Shown here: one piece after another, positions 49,519 to 58,253 of the stretch
How the letters are laid out: every line of letters starts with the position of its first letter
Numbering within the stretch: the stretch's first letter is position 1
Origin: UBA1181 sp045600225
GTDB lineage: Bacteria; Bacteroidota; Bacteroidia; Bacteroidales; Paludibacteraceae
DNA: 64,000 nt
Direction: 5' to 3'
Assembly: GCA_045600225.1 (NCBI GenBank)
Contig: JAZRXL010000027.1
Location: 1 to 64,000 of the forward strand
Program-made: the position numbers and the translations under genes
Notes under the pieces: generated by a model
What the model saw: the letters and a program-made list of their open reading frames with translations, nothing else
Databases searched by the model: none
What the model was told of the DNA's origin: nothing

Positions 49519-50761
49519 ACTCTTTTATTTTTCGATACAAAGTACGCTCTGATATTTTCAAATCCAGAGCTGCTGCTTTCCTTTTATTATTATTCTTCTC
49601 TAATGCTTTTCGAATCAACTCCTTTTCTGCATCATCTAACGACAAACACTCCTCTACATATTCACCAACCTCTTGAATATCCTTCTGCTCACGAATCTTA
49701 CCCGACGGAGTTGGATTATTCAAGTTCGTCTTAACCACAGGAGCTTCAAATTCAGAATAATGTTCTGGGAAGATTGTTTGTATGGTCTGAATATCTGCAG
49801 TCGACAAATGAGAGGTGTCAACATTTCCTCCTTGAATGATATCATTGACCAATTTTTTCAAGTCATTCATATCTTTTCTCATATCGAACAAAACCTTGTA
49901 CAAAAGATCCCGTTCCGTACTAAAAGAAGTATCATTCGAAGGAGAGTTGCTAAGTACTGGCAAATTGGCTCTCTGATTAGGCAAATAAGACAACAACACG
50001 TCTTTATTTATCTCTCTTTTCTCTTCCAATACCGAAATTTGTTCTGTTATGTTTTTTAGTTGGCGAACATTTCCTGGCCATGGATAATGGAGAAGTAACT
50101 GACGCGCCTCATCATTCAATGAGATTGGCGTGGTTTTGTATTTCTCTGCAAAATCACTTGCGAATTTTCTAAAAAGAAGATAAATGTCCGTTCCCCTATT
50201 CCTTAACGGAGGAACAGAGATTGGAACCGAGTTCAATCGATAATAAAGATCCTCCCTGAACTTTCCCGAGGCAATCGCCTCTTGCATATTCAAATTTGTA
50301 GCAGCAACCACTCGCACGTCACACTTTTGAACTTTTGAGGAACCTACCTTTATGAACTCGCCTGTTTCAAGTACTCTCAACAACCTTACTTGGGTTGTCA
50401 AAGGAAGTTCTCCAACCTCATCCAAGAAAATGGTTCCTTTGTCTGCCACCTCAAAATAACCTTTTCTGTCGGCAACCGCGCCTGTAAATGCACCTTTCTC
50501 ATGGCCAAACAACTCAGAATCAATCGTTCCTTCTGGTATGGCACCACAGTTTACTGCAATATACGGATAATGTTTTCTCGAACTGTTATCATGTATAATC
50601 TGAGGGAATCTCTCTTTTCCTACACCGCTCTCTCCAGTGATAAGAACCGAAAGGTCTGTACCTGCCACCTGAACGGCAACATTAATTGCATGGTCCAAAA
50701 TAGGATTCGAACCAATGACACCAAACCTTTGTTTTACACTCTGTAAGTCTCTATTCACCAT
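49505..50761 (-). CDS. Sigma-54-dependent transcriptional activator (no receiver domain)
   Basis: This 418-residue AAA+ activator has Walker A GESGVGKE, the sigma-54-contacting loop GAFTGA, Walker B GTIFLDEVGELP and a Fis-type helix-turn-helix (RKAAALDLKISERTLYRKIKEYGLE). It has no receiver, GAF or PAS input domain, only a short N-terminal stretch, so the trigger is unknown. The start at 50761 (MVNRDLQSVKQRFG) is supported by a consensus -7 box 28 bases upstream. It overlaps lptE, which ties envelope assembly to this regulator. Confidence 0.92.
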   Translation of the reverse strand: MVNRDLQSVKQRFGVIGSNPILDHAINVAVQVAGTDLSVLITGESGVGKERFPQIIHDNSSRKHYPYIAVNCGAIPEGTIDSELFGHEKGAFTGAVADRKGYFEVADKGTIFLDEVGELPLTTQVRLLRVLETGEFIKVGSSKVQKCDVRVVAATNLNMQEAIASGKFREDLYYRLNSVPISVPPLRNRGTDIYLLFRKFASDFAEKYKTTPISLNDEARQLLLHYPWPGNVRQLKNITEQISVLEEKREINKDVLLSYLPNQRANLPVLSNSPSNDTSFSTERDLLYKVLFDMRKDMNDLKKLVNDIIQGGNVDTSHLSTADIQTIQTIFPEHYSEFEAPVVKTNLNNPTPSGKIREQKDIQEVGEYVEECLSLDDAEKELIRKALEKNNNKRKAAALDLKISERTLYRKIKEYGLE

Positions 50762-50788
50762 AGCAAAAAATCGATTCTTCAAACTGGG

Positions 50789-50796
50789 CAAATTTA
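50789..50796 (-). promoter_or_regulatory. -7 box TAAATTTG of the activator-lptE-secG operon
   Basis: Minus-strand consensus match 28 bases upstream of the ATG at 50761; it overlaps the longer open frame and rules it out. Confidence 0.6.
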
Positions 50797-50867
50797 CACT
50801 TTTCGGAGCACATTCACAAAACAGACAAATAAAATAAAAAGCCTTTTTTCTTATAAGAAGAATATTG

Positions 50868-50875
50868 TATATTTG
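50868..50875 (+). promoter_or_regulatory. -7 box TATATTTG of the nuclease gene
   Basis: Plus-strand consensus match 25 bases before the ATG at 50901. Confidence 0.6.
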
Positions 50876-50900
50876 GACTACAAACTAAAGAACTATAAAC

Positions 50901-51476
50901 ATGGGGAATTTTTTTCATACTTTTTCGAGAATATGCATTCTCATTTATCTTTTAGGGTTCGCGACCTCAAGTTGCTCTCAAGAACAAACGAATAATTATC
51001 AGACCATCAAAGGAAAGGTTATTCATGTTAACGACGGCGACACCTATGATATATTGGTAGAAGGGAATAAAACGTACAGAATAAGAATGTACGGAATTGA
51101 TGCGCCCGAGAAAGGACAAGATTTCAGCAGGAAGGCAACCGACTATCTTAAAAGTCTCATCCATTCTCAGATTGTAACACTAAAGTTCAAAGAGACCGAC
51201 ATGCATGGTCGATTTGTTGCTCTAACCTATCTTTCTGACGGAAGAGAAGTCAGCCACGAAATGGTTCGTGCAGGATATGCATGGCATTACAAGCATTATA
51301 ACACAGATGTCGATTTATCTGAATTGGAAGAGAAAGCAAGAAAGGAAAAAATCGGGTTATGGGCCGACAAATATCCAGTAGAGCCATGGTTCGAAAGAGC
51401 CTTGAGAAGAAAAGGATACAAGTCCGTAGAGATAAAGCATATGAAAATAGAAGGGAAAATAAATTCAAAAGAATAG
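50901..51476 (+). CDS. Thermonuclease (SNase) family lipoprotein
   Basis: This 191-residue protein has a signal sequence with lipobox ATSSC (Cys25) and one SNase-like OB-fold domain. The catalytic trio is intact: Arg62 and Glu70 in YRIRMYGIDAPE (matching R35 and E43 of staphylococcal nuclease) and Arg104 in DMHGRF (R87). It should cut DNA or RNA outside the cytoplasm, attached to a membrane, perhaps for nutrient or extracellular-DNA degradation. It is transcribed from its own promoter. Confidence 0.93.
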   Translation: MGNFFHTFSRICILIYLLGFATSSCSQEQTNNYQTIKGKVIHVNDGDTYDILVEGNKTYRIRMYGIDAPEKGQDFSRKATDYLKSLIHSQIVTLKFKETDMHGRFVALTYLSDGREVSHEMVRAGYAWHYKHYNTDVDLSELEEKARKEKIGLWADKYPVEPWFERALRRKGYKSVEIKHMKIEGKINSKE

Positions 51477-51658
51477 GTAAATCAAACACCAAAGAAAGCG
51501 CAATCGGAAGAGGAACAAACGAATACTTCCAACAAAAGATTTTAAAATATTTTAATAATTCTCCTTTTTTTGTTTAATTTGCGATTGATTTACGCTAAGT
51601 TGAATCACATACGGAGTTGCAAGTTAGCTATGTATAAATGTTTCAAAATAAAAGTGTC

Positions 51659-54600
51659 ATGGTAAAAAAAGTATCATTTATTTTCATGTTGATGTTCTCG
51701 TGCATATGCGCGAATGCATCAATTGTCATTAATGAGTTAATGCCCAAAAATGTCTCATTCCAAGTTGACGACAACCATCAATTCTCTGCTTGGGCTGAGT
51801 TGTACAACAACGGAGCAGAAGAAGTTAACATATCAGAGTATTTCTTCTCTGACAACATCATGAAGCCAACACAATGGCAATTAAACGCAAACGATGGCGT
51901 AATTCTTAAACCAGGCGAGTTTACCATCGTATATTTCGATGGTCTAACTCCGGAAGAAGCTTCAGAGTTAATTGACCATGGACGATATGTAAACATCTCA
52001 ATGCATGCTGATTTTAAATTGCCTGCGAAAAAGGGTTGTCTATATCTTGCTGACGAGAAGGGAACCATCATCGATCAAATGGCCTATGATACAACATACC
52101 GTAACATTTCATACGGAAGAATCGTTGATGGTGGCGACCAATTAGGATACTTCCTAACACCTACCCCAAAAGCAGCAAATGCAACAAACAGCGTAGCAAC
52201 AACCAAAACGTTAGCTCCTACATTCAACCTTAATTCTGGTTTTTACCAGTCAGAACAAAAAGTGAAAATCTACGCGGCTGACCCTAAAGCAAAGATCTTC
52301 TATACAACAGACGGTTCAGAACCTTCTGTCAAAAGTTCACTATACCAAAACGAAATTACAATAAACAAAAACACACCACTTCGTGCCGTTGCTATTGTAG
52401 AAGGTGAGATTGGCAGTGACATTACCACATCTACTTATTTCATAAACGAAAATGTAAACAAATTACCTATCGTTTCCTTGGTTTCAGACCCTAATCTACT
52501 TTTCGGAGACGAGCTTGGTCTACTTGTTGCAGGAACAAATGGTTCTGAAGTCCCAAGTGGTTGTTCTGGACCAGACAAAAAAGCCAACTATTGGAACGAT
52601 TGGGACAGACCTTGCAACTTTGAGTTTTTCGACAACAAAAAGGTGGAACAACTAAACCAAGAAGTTAAGATTGGAAACTTTGGTGCATGCTCTCGTACAA
52701 AATACATTAAATCAATCAAGATAAATGCAGGCAAGGTTTATGGAGATAACGAATTAGACTACCCTATTTTCGAAGAGAAGCCAAACTTGCGTTGGAAGAG
52801 CATCGTCCTTAGAAATTCAGGTAACGACTTTGGTCGTTCTTACCTTCGTGATGGTTTTATGCAAACTTTACTAATCGGACAAGTTGACATTGACCACCAA
52901 GCATATCAACCATCTATGGTATTCATTAATGGAGAGTTTTACGGGATGTTAAACATCCGTGAAAGAACAAACAAAGACTTTATTTTCTCCAACTATGGTC
53001 TTGGCGAAGACGAGATATTCATAAACGAAGGAAATGGACCAAACGAGAGGGAAAGTGGATATTGGGAACTTGAAACTATCTGCAAAGCAGAAAACACAGA
53101 CACAAAAGATTTCTTCGGAGGTATCGATCAAAGAATGGACATAAACGAATTCCTCAACTACTTTATGGCAGAGATCTATTATGGAAATACTGACTGGCCT
53201 GGAGGAAATATCAAATGTTGGAAAGCAAAAGGTGATGGAAAAGGTAATGGAAAGTGGAGATGGATTCTTTACGACACAGATTTTGGATACTCGCTTTACA
53301 ACGATGGAGTGAGATCTAACAACTTCTCGACAGCAACAAATCACAAACTCTTCAAGCCATTGATGAAGAACTCTACAATAAGAGAACGTTTCTTGTCTAA
53401 GTTCTGCGTACACTTGGCAACTACATTTAGTCCAGAAAGATGTAATCATATTTTGGATAGTTTGATTAGCAATATCACTCCTGATGTAGAACGTCACATC
53501 AAAAAGATTAACGACGCAAAGAAATTGGAACAAGATTTCAACGCCGACATCAAAAACATGAGAAAGTTTGCAAATGAACGTCCCGAGTTTGTAAACAAGG
53601 CAGTTAAGACATATTTCAAAACTCTTAACCTTGCAATCGACACGGTTGCCTTCCATGTTTATTCCGATGTGAAAGAGGCATCATACGTCCTAAACGAAGA
53701 GCCTATCAGAGTAGCTGACTTCAAAGGTTATTTTTTCACCAACACACGCTGCAGAATCAAAGCAAACGAGCCTGCAGGGTATAAATTCTCTCATTGGGAG
53801 ATCTCCTCTTCCAACTCATCTGAGGTTAAGAAATCGTATGAAATCACTTATGAGGACACATTCTTTACAGACTCTATATTTAACGAGCAAACTGGCAAAA
53901 ACGTTGCCGTCACCTACGGAAAGACTTTAAAGGCTGTTTATACTAAGGGAGAGACTCCGACTGCAGAATCACAAATATTCTTCAATGAAATCTGTGCATC
54001 TAACTCAATGATCGTAGATGAGTGTCGTGAAGCAGACGACTGGTTTGAGATTTACAACAATGGAAACAGCGATTTCAATTTGGGCGGACTATACCTATCA
54101 GTAAACAAAGAGCACTTGGGAACATATAAAATTCCAGAATCAGACTCTTGCATAGTAAAGGCAAAGGGATACAAAACATTTTGGGCAGACAATGATCCTG
54201 AGCAAGGTGTACTCCACACTAACTTCAAACTTCCTGTGACAACAAGCAACACTTTGATATTGTCTTCATTGAAGATGAACGGGAAAGATAGCGTATTCAC
54301 AATCATCGACTCCGTACAATACAGAATGCACAGAGAAAACGAATCGTATGCTCGCTTTGGAGAATACACTTCACTCGGAAAGGAGTGGAAAATCACTGGT
54401 GTTCCTACATTTGGAAAGAGAAACATTTATGCATACATTCTTGACAACCCAACAGTCTCTGTTGAAAATGCGGTTGCTCAAATCTATCCTAATCCAGTAG
54501 TCGATGATTTGTACTTCTCTCTCCCTTGGGATGAAGAAATAGATGCAGTAATCATCACTACGACAGGACAAATACTAAAAGATTTCAAAGTTAAGAATGG

Positions 54601-54697
54601 CGAAAGCGTAAATGTTAGCGATATAAAGGAAGGCATTTATGTATTAATGATGCAAACTCCTATCGGAAAGATCGCAGCTAAGATGATCAAGGAATAA
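51659..54697 (+). CDS. Large secreted protein: lamin-tail, CotH kinase and T9SS sorting domains
   Basis: About 1012 residues follow the ATG at 51659, which gives a clean signal peptide (VKKVSFIFMLMFSCICANA). An in-frame ATG at 51638 is also possible. Domain order: lamin-tail domain, chitobiase-like FN3 (IFYTTDGSEPSVKSSLY), CotH domain, a second lamin-tail domain and a type A T9SS sorting domain. The CotH domain (about residues 270-580) contains FGRSYLRDGFMQTLL, NGEFYGMLNIRERTNKDFI and WILYDTDFGYS. The sorting domain contains QIYPNPVVDDLYF and ends IAAKMIKE. CotH kinases phosphorylate coat or surface proteins, so this may be an exported kinase or adhesin. The T9SS tail places it on the cell surface or outside. 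Confidence 0.9.
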   Translation: MVKKVSFIFMLMFSCICANASIVINELMPKNVSFQVDDNHQFSAWAELYNNGAEEVNISEYFFSDNIMKPTQWQLNANDGVILKPGEFTIVYFDGLTPEEASELIDHGRYVNISMHADFKLPAKKGCLYLADEKGTIIDQMAYDTTYRNISYGRIVDGGDQLGYFLTPTPKAANATNSVATTKTLAPTFNLNSGFYQSEQKVKIYAADPKAKIFYTTDGSEPSVKSSLYQNEITINKNTPLRAVAIVEGEIGSDITTSTYFINENVNKLPIVSLVSDPNLLFGDELGLLVAGTNGSEVPSGCSGPDKKANYWNDWDRPCNFEFFDNKKVEQLNQEVKIGNFGACSRTKYIKSIKINAGKVYGDNELDYPIFEEKPNLRWKSIVLRNSGNDFGRSYLRDGFMQTLLIGQVDIDHQAYQPSMVFINGEFYGMLNIRERTNKDFIFSNYGLGEDEIFINEGNGPNERESGYWELETICKAENTDTKDFFGGIDQRMDINEFLNYFMAEIYYGNTDWPGGNIKCWKAKGDGKGNGKWRWILYDTDFGYSLYNDGVRSNNFSTATNHKLFKPLMKNSTIRERFLSKFCVHLATTFSPERCNHILDSLISNITPDVERHIKKINDAKKLEQDFNADIKNMRKFANERPEFVNKAVKTYFKTLNLAIDTVAFHVYSDVKEASYVLNEEPIRVADFKGYFFTNTRCRIKANEPAGYKFSHWEISSSNSSEVKKSYEITYEDTFFTDSIFNEQTGKNVAVTYGKTLKAVYTKGETPTAESQIFFNEICASNSMIVDECREADDWFEIYNNGNSDFNLGGLYLSVNKEHLGTYKIPESDSCIVKAKGYKTFWADNDPEQGVLHTNFKLPVTTSNTLILSSLKMNGKDSVFTIIDSVQYRMHRENESYARFGEYTSLGKEWKITGVPTFGKRNIYAYILDNPTVSVENAVAQIYPNPVVDDLYFSLPWDEEIDAVIITTTGQILKDFKVKNGESVNVSDIKEGIYVLMMQTPIGKIAAKMIKE

Positions 54698-54721
54698 ATT
54701 TTTCCGATTGCAAAAATACAA

Positions 54722-54753
54722 AAGCGGTGGTTCGCAAATACGAACCACCGCTT
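54722..54753 (+). terminator. Terminator of the CotH gene
   Basis: A perfect 13-bp stem (AAGCGGTGGTTCG and its complement) with a six-base loop is followed by CTTTTT. Confidence 0.88.
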
Positions 54754-54990
54754 CTTTTTATCAAGTTTCGAAAGTATGATTCCGTCAAGAAGCTGATTGT
54801 GTGGAATACAGTGAATTTAGAAATCCACCAGTAAATTAGGATACATTATTGCATGTAATAAAGCAAACCAGACTTAGGATAACGCTTATTACTTACCATA
54901 ACGTATTCATCTATTAACACATAAATTTTTCAGTTTACTCGCAATTACACAAAAAACACACTTCTCAGTTTTTCATAATTCAAATAAAAA

Positions 54991-55018
54991 GCAGGAATCC
55001 ATATATACGGATTCCTGC
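54991..55018 (-). terminator. Terminator of pdxA
   Basis: A 10-bp stem (GCAGGAATCC / GGATTCCTGC) with an eight-base loop is followed on the minus strand by TTTTTATTTG. Confidence 0.85.
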
Positions 55019-55050
55019 CAAGCCTTATAATTTCAAGGACAAACAGTTAA

Positions 55051-56124
55051 TTATTCCACTTGCCCGCTAATTTCAACATCCTGTTTCTTCAATCTGTTTT
55101 TTGACAATTCCACATATTGTTTACGACAATTATAGATATCACATGCCAAATATAATGCATTTCTAAACGACTCTTCCGATGCATTACCTATACCTACCTT
55201 ATCGTATGCAGTTCCATGAGCAGGAGAGGTCCTGATGATTGGCAAATTGGCAGTGTAGTTCACACCACTCTCCATTGCAATACACTTAAATGGAGTTTGT
55301 CCTTGATCATGGTACATTGCCAAAACAGCATCAAAACTCTTAAAGCTTCCTGCGCCAAAGAATCCATCAGCAGGATAAGGACCAAAACAAGTGATACCCA
55401 TCTCTGTTGCTTTCTTCATTGCAGGAATAATGATTTCTTCCTCTTCATCACCAATAGCACCCTTGTTTCCTGCGTGAGGGTTCAATCCCAACACTGCAAT
55501 ACGAGGTCTTTGAATGGCAAAATCTTGCTTCAAAGCCGTATTCAAATCTTTTAATTTTGAAACAATAGAATCGATTGTTATATGCGAAGAGATCTGACGC
55601 ATTGGAACATGACCAGTAACAACAGCCACCCTCAACACTTCACTTACCAACATTGTCAATCCCTTCTCTCCATTGTTTGAGAATTTCTCTTGCAGATACT
55701 CTGTATGACCAGGGAAGTGAAACTTCTCTGATTTAATGTTATTCTTGTTTATTGGAGCTGTCACTAAAACATCAATAAGACCAGCTTTCAAATCCTCAGT
55801 AGCACGTTCCAAAGCAATAAATGCTGCTTCACCCGCTTCATCTGTAGACTTTGCCAATTCCACCTTGATATTCTCATCTCCACAGTTGATTATATTAGAA
55901 CGCTTTGGGTTTGCTTCTGATGGGGAATTGATAACATTCAAATTAAAACTCTCCACATCCAAAGCTTTACGATGAAATGCCGCTGCCTTTGATGAACCAT
56001 ACACAATCGGAACACAAAACTCATTCACACGAAGGTCTGCAAGTGTTTTGATAATCACCTCATAACCTATTCCATTAATATCACCCTGTGTGATACCTAC
56101 CTTTATTTTATATGCTTCTTCCAT
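55051..56124 (-). CDS. pdxA: 4-hydroxythreonine-4-phosphate dehydrogenase
   Basis: PdxA oxidises 4-phosphohydroxythreonine in pyridoxal phosphate synthesis. The 357-residue protein starts KVGITQGDINGIGYEVIIKTL and contains HFPGHTEYL, RVAVVTGHVPM, GLNPHAGNKGAIGDEE and AMYHDQGQTPFKCIAME. The metal-binding His residues of GHTE, LNPHAG and YHDQG are all present. It lies 34 bases after the DUF4837 gene, so they may share a transcript. Confidence 0.96.
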   Translation of the reverse strand: MEEAYKIKVGITQGDINGIGYEVIIKTLADLRVNEFCVPIVYGSSKAAAFHRKALDVESFNLNVINSPSEANPKRSNIINCGDENIKVELAKSTDEAGEAAFIALERATEDLKAGLIDVLVTAPINKNNIKSEKFHFPGHTEYLQEKFSNNGEKGLTMLVSEVLRVAVVTGHVPMRQISSHITIDSIVSKLKDLNTALKQDFAIQRPRIAVLGLNPHAGNKGAIGDEEEEIIIPAMKKATEMGITCFGPYPADGFFGAGSFKSFDAVLAMYHDQGQTPFKCIAMESGVNYTANLPIIRTSPAHGTAYDKVGIGNASEESFRNALYLACDIYNCRKQYVELSKNRLKKQDVEISGQVE

Positions 56125-56158
56125 ACATTCTTTAAATTTCAGACAAAGTTAATAAAAA

Positions 56159-57160
56159 TCAATCAAACTCTGCAGAAGTCACTATGGCTTCCATCAAACG
56201 TATTTTATTTCTTTTCTTATGCTGCGGTGCATAAACAAAAGTTTCTATTGTCACAATTTCACTATTCTTTTCATCATAATAAGAACGACTCATAAACGGG
56301 CCTCCCATAAAATCGCCCTCTACTCTCCACAACCCTCTCAGTTCTGCGCAATAACGACCATCCACCATCATCTCTCGATAGTCGGGATCATAATTCTTTA
56401 ACTCTGTCGCCATAAACGAACCTTCAGTTGGTCCTTCAATATATAATTTCATTACCGAATCTCTCAAGGCAATCAAATGCTCTTTTGAGAAATCTTCCTT
56501 TGATCTATATGGAGATCGAAAAACGACAATATCCTGTCGTGAATCCAAGCTTCCATTTGAAAGCCATGCAAATTTCGTTCCTCCCTTCGATTTATTTAAG
56601 AAATCAGGAACAGCAATAGATACACCTGTGCTATCCTTAACCAATTGACGGGTCTTCCCATTTGAATATCTTCTATAGAAATCTAAAGATCGCTCATATT
56701 CTGTGTTTACAAAGTAATCCACAATTTGTCCCTTTTTCTCCGACAAAACCTTTATCATCTCCTCTTGTGTAGGAGCAGAAACCTGGACGACTGCTTGAAT
56801 CTTTGCCCATTTGTTTCTCTTGTAGGTAACTTTCCCTTGTGTATACAAAGTGGGATCTACATCATACATCAATATGTTACGAGCCGGTTTCAAAACACGA
56901 TCGAACTGACTTTCTGGAATAAACGAGATATTGAACAAGGGTTCTGATTGAGGCAATCCGGGAGTATCTTCATCTAAGAAATCAAACAAATATTTTCCTG
57001 CGGAATCTTTCCAAACGGAAGGACTTCCCACTACCAGCAAATCATAAGCAGCTCCCGTAACAGTTGGCAATAAAACATCACCCTTACCACCTCCTCCACA
57101 AGAAGTTAATATTAAAGATAACGTTACCGATAAAAATAAAAACACTCGCTTCATATTCAT
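56159..57160 (-). CDS. DUF4837 family lipoprotein
   Basis: The 333-residue product starts MNMKRVFLFLSVTLSLILTSC, a lipoprotein signal. It then has the DUF4837 sequence (GAAYDLLVVGSPSVWKDSAGKYLFDFLDEDTPGLPQSEPLFNI and WLSNGSLDSRQDIVVFRSPY). The family is restricted to Bacteroidota and has no known function. The ATG at 57160 is inside the rlmN stop (ATGA overlap), so translation is coupled; 57154 is a second possible ATG. It sits between rlmN and pdxA. Confidence 0.9.
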   Translation of the reverse strand: MNMKRVFLFLSVTLSLILTSCGGGGKGDVLLPTVTGAAYDLLVVGSPSVWKDSAGKYLFDFLDEDTPGLPQSEPLFNISFIPESQFDRVLKPARNILMYDVDPTLYTQGKVTYKRNKWAKIQAVVQVSAPTQEEMIKVLSEKKGQIVDYFVNTEYERSLDFYRRYSNGKTRQLVKDSTGVSIAVPDFLNKSKGGTKFAWLSNGSLDSRQDIVVFRSPYRSKEDFSKEHLIALRDSVMKLYIEGPTEGSFMATELKNYDPDYREMMVDGRYCAELRGLWRVEGDFMGGPFMSRSYYDEKNSEIVTIETFVYAPQHKKRNKIRLMEAIVTSAEFD

Positions 57161-58182
57161 TCGTTTATTTTTTGTTCTAATTTCTTTGTAGACAATAAGC
57201 CACAAGCAGCGAAGATATCTTCTCCCCTTGATTTTCTAATTGTCGTAGTAATACCCTTCTGGTTTAATTCATCTCTAAATTTCTCCATCTGAGGCATTGG
57301 AGTTCCTTCCAAATCAATTCCTGGAACCGTATGGAATCTAATCAAATTAATTCGACATTCCAATCCATTGAGTAAAGAAGCCAATGCTTTCACATGTCTT
57401 GATTGGTCATTACGTCCTTTAAACATAGTATATTCAAAAGAGACACGACGCTGTCCCGTAAAATCATAGTTCTTAAGCTCCTCTATTATAGTCTCTATAG
57501 GAAATGCCTTTTGCGCAGGCATTAACGCTTGTCTCTCTTCAGCGATAGGATTATGAAGACTTACCGCAAGATGACATTTAGATTCCTTTAAGAATCTTTT
57601 CAATCCAGGGATCAGTCCCACAGTAGAAACTGTGACGCGTTTTGGGCTCCATCCTAATCCATAATCGGAAGTAAGAATTTCCAGAGTCTTTAATACATTG
57701 TCGGTATTATCAAACGGCTCTCCCATTCCCATAAAAACAACATTGGTTAGTTTTTCCGACTCTGGTATAGAGAAGATCTGATTTAAAATTTGGGAGGCAG
57801 TAAGATGAGCAGAAAAGCCTTGCTTTCCCGTAGCACAAAAATAGCAATTCATCTTACATCCAACTTGAGTAGAAACACACAATGTTGCCCTATCCTCCTC
57901 AGGAATATATACACTCTCTATATAGTGGCTTCCAACCTTAAACAGATATTTTTTTGTACCATCAACAGAAGTTTGGACATCAATAGGTGAATCAACGCCA
58001 ATGCAATAAGACTCTGATATTCGTTGTCTGTTTTGCAAAGAAATATTGGTCATTTGGCTAACATCAGTCACTCTTTTATTATACACCCAATCAGCCAACT
58101 GTTTACCAACAAAGGCTGACATATTTAATGATACAGCCAATTGTTTTAATTCATCTAAAGATTTTCCTAATAAAGCCTCCAT
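57157..58182 (-). CDS. rlmN: 23S rRNA (adenine-2503-C2)- and tRNA-methyltransferase
   Basis: This radical SAM enzyme methylates A2503 of 23S rRNA and A37 of some tRNAs. The 341-residue protein from the ATG at 58182 has the cluster motif CKMNCYFCATG, VVFMGMGEPFDN, VTVSTVGLIPG and the methyl-carrier Cys in AACGLL. A longer frame upstream lies in the promoter and terminator. Its -7 box ends four bases before the start codon. It overlaps the DUF4837 gene (ATGA). Confidence 0.96.
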   Translation of the reverse strand: MEALLGKSLDELKQLAVSLNMSAFVGKQLADWVYNKRVTDVSQMTNISLQNRQRISESYCIGVDSPIDVQTSVDGTKKYLFKVGSHYIESVYIPEEDRATLCVSTQVGCKMNCYFCATGKQGFSAHLTASQILNQIFSIPESEKLTNVVFMGMGEPFDNTDNVLKTLEILTSDYGLGWSPKRVTVSTVGLIPGLKRFLKESKCHLAVSLHNPIAEERQALMPAQKAFPIETIIEELKNYDFTGQRRVSFEYTMFKGRNDQSRHVKALASLLNGLECRINLIRFHTVPGIDLEGTPMPQMEKFRDELNQKGITTTIRKSRGEDIFAACGLLSTKKLEQKINE

Positions 58183-58186
58183 AATG

Positions 58187-58194
58187 CAAATATA
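58187..58194 (-). promoter_or_regulatory. -7 box TATATTTG of rlmN, abutting the start codon
   Basis: Minus-strand consensus match four bases upstream of the rlmN ATG. Its probable -33 TTTG overlaps the T run of the ppiD terminator. Confidence 0.6.
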
Positions 58195-58202
58195 CAAAAA
58201 AA

Positions 58203-58229
58203 GCACAGAGAGCAGATGCTCATCTGTGC
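58203..58229 (-). terminator. Terminator of the PpiD-like gene
   Basis: GCACAGA and TCTGTGC form the outer stem and GAGCA/TGCTC pair inside. The minus strand continues with TTTTTTTG, which merges into the rlmN promoter. Confidence 0.75.
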
Positions 58230-58253
58230 CCATTATTTTATCAGACCTAAAAA

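Larger units (their letters stand above)
54698..55050. other. Intergenic stretch between convergent genes
   Basis: This 353-base gap holds the terminators of the CotH gene (54722-54753) and of pdxA (54991-55018). The 240 bases between them are AT-rich, with stops in all frames, and I see no gene, tRNA or repeat. Confidence 0.6.

Noticed and set aside
52949..53656. 235-codon minus-strand ORF inside the CotH gene
   Set aside because: It lies wholly within a gene with strong domain support and has no motif or promoter of its own.
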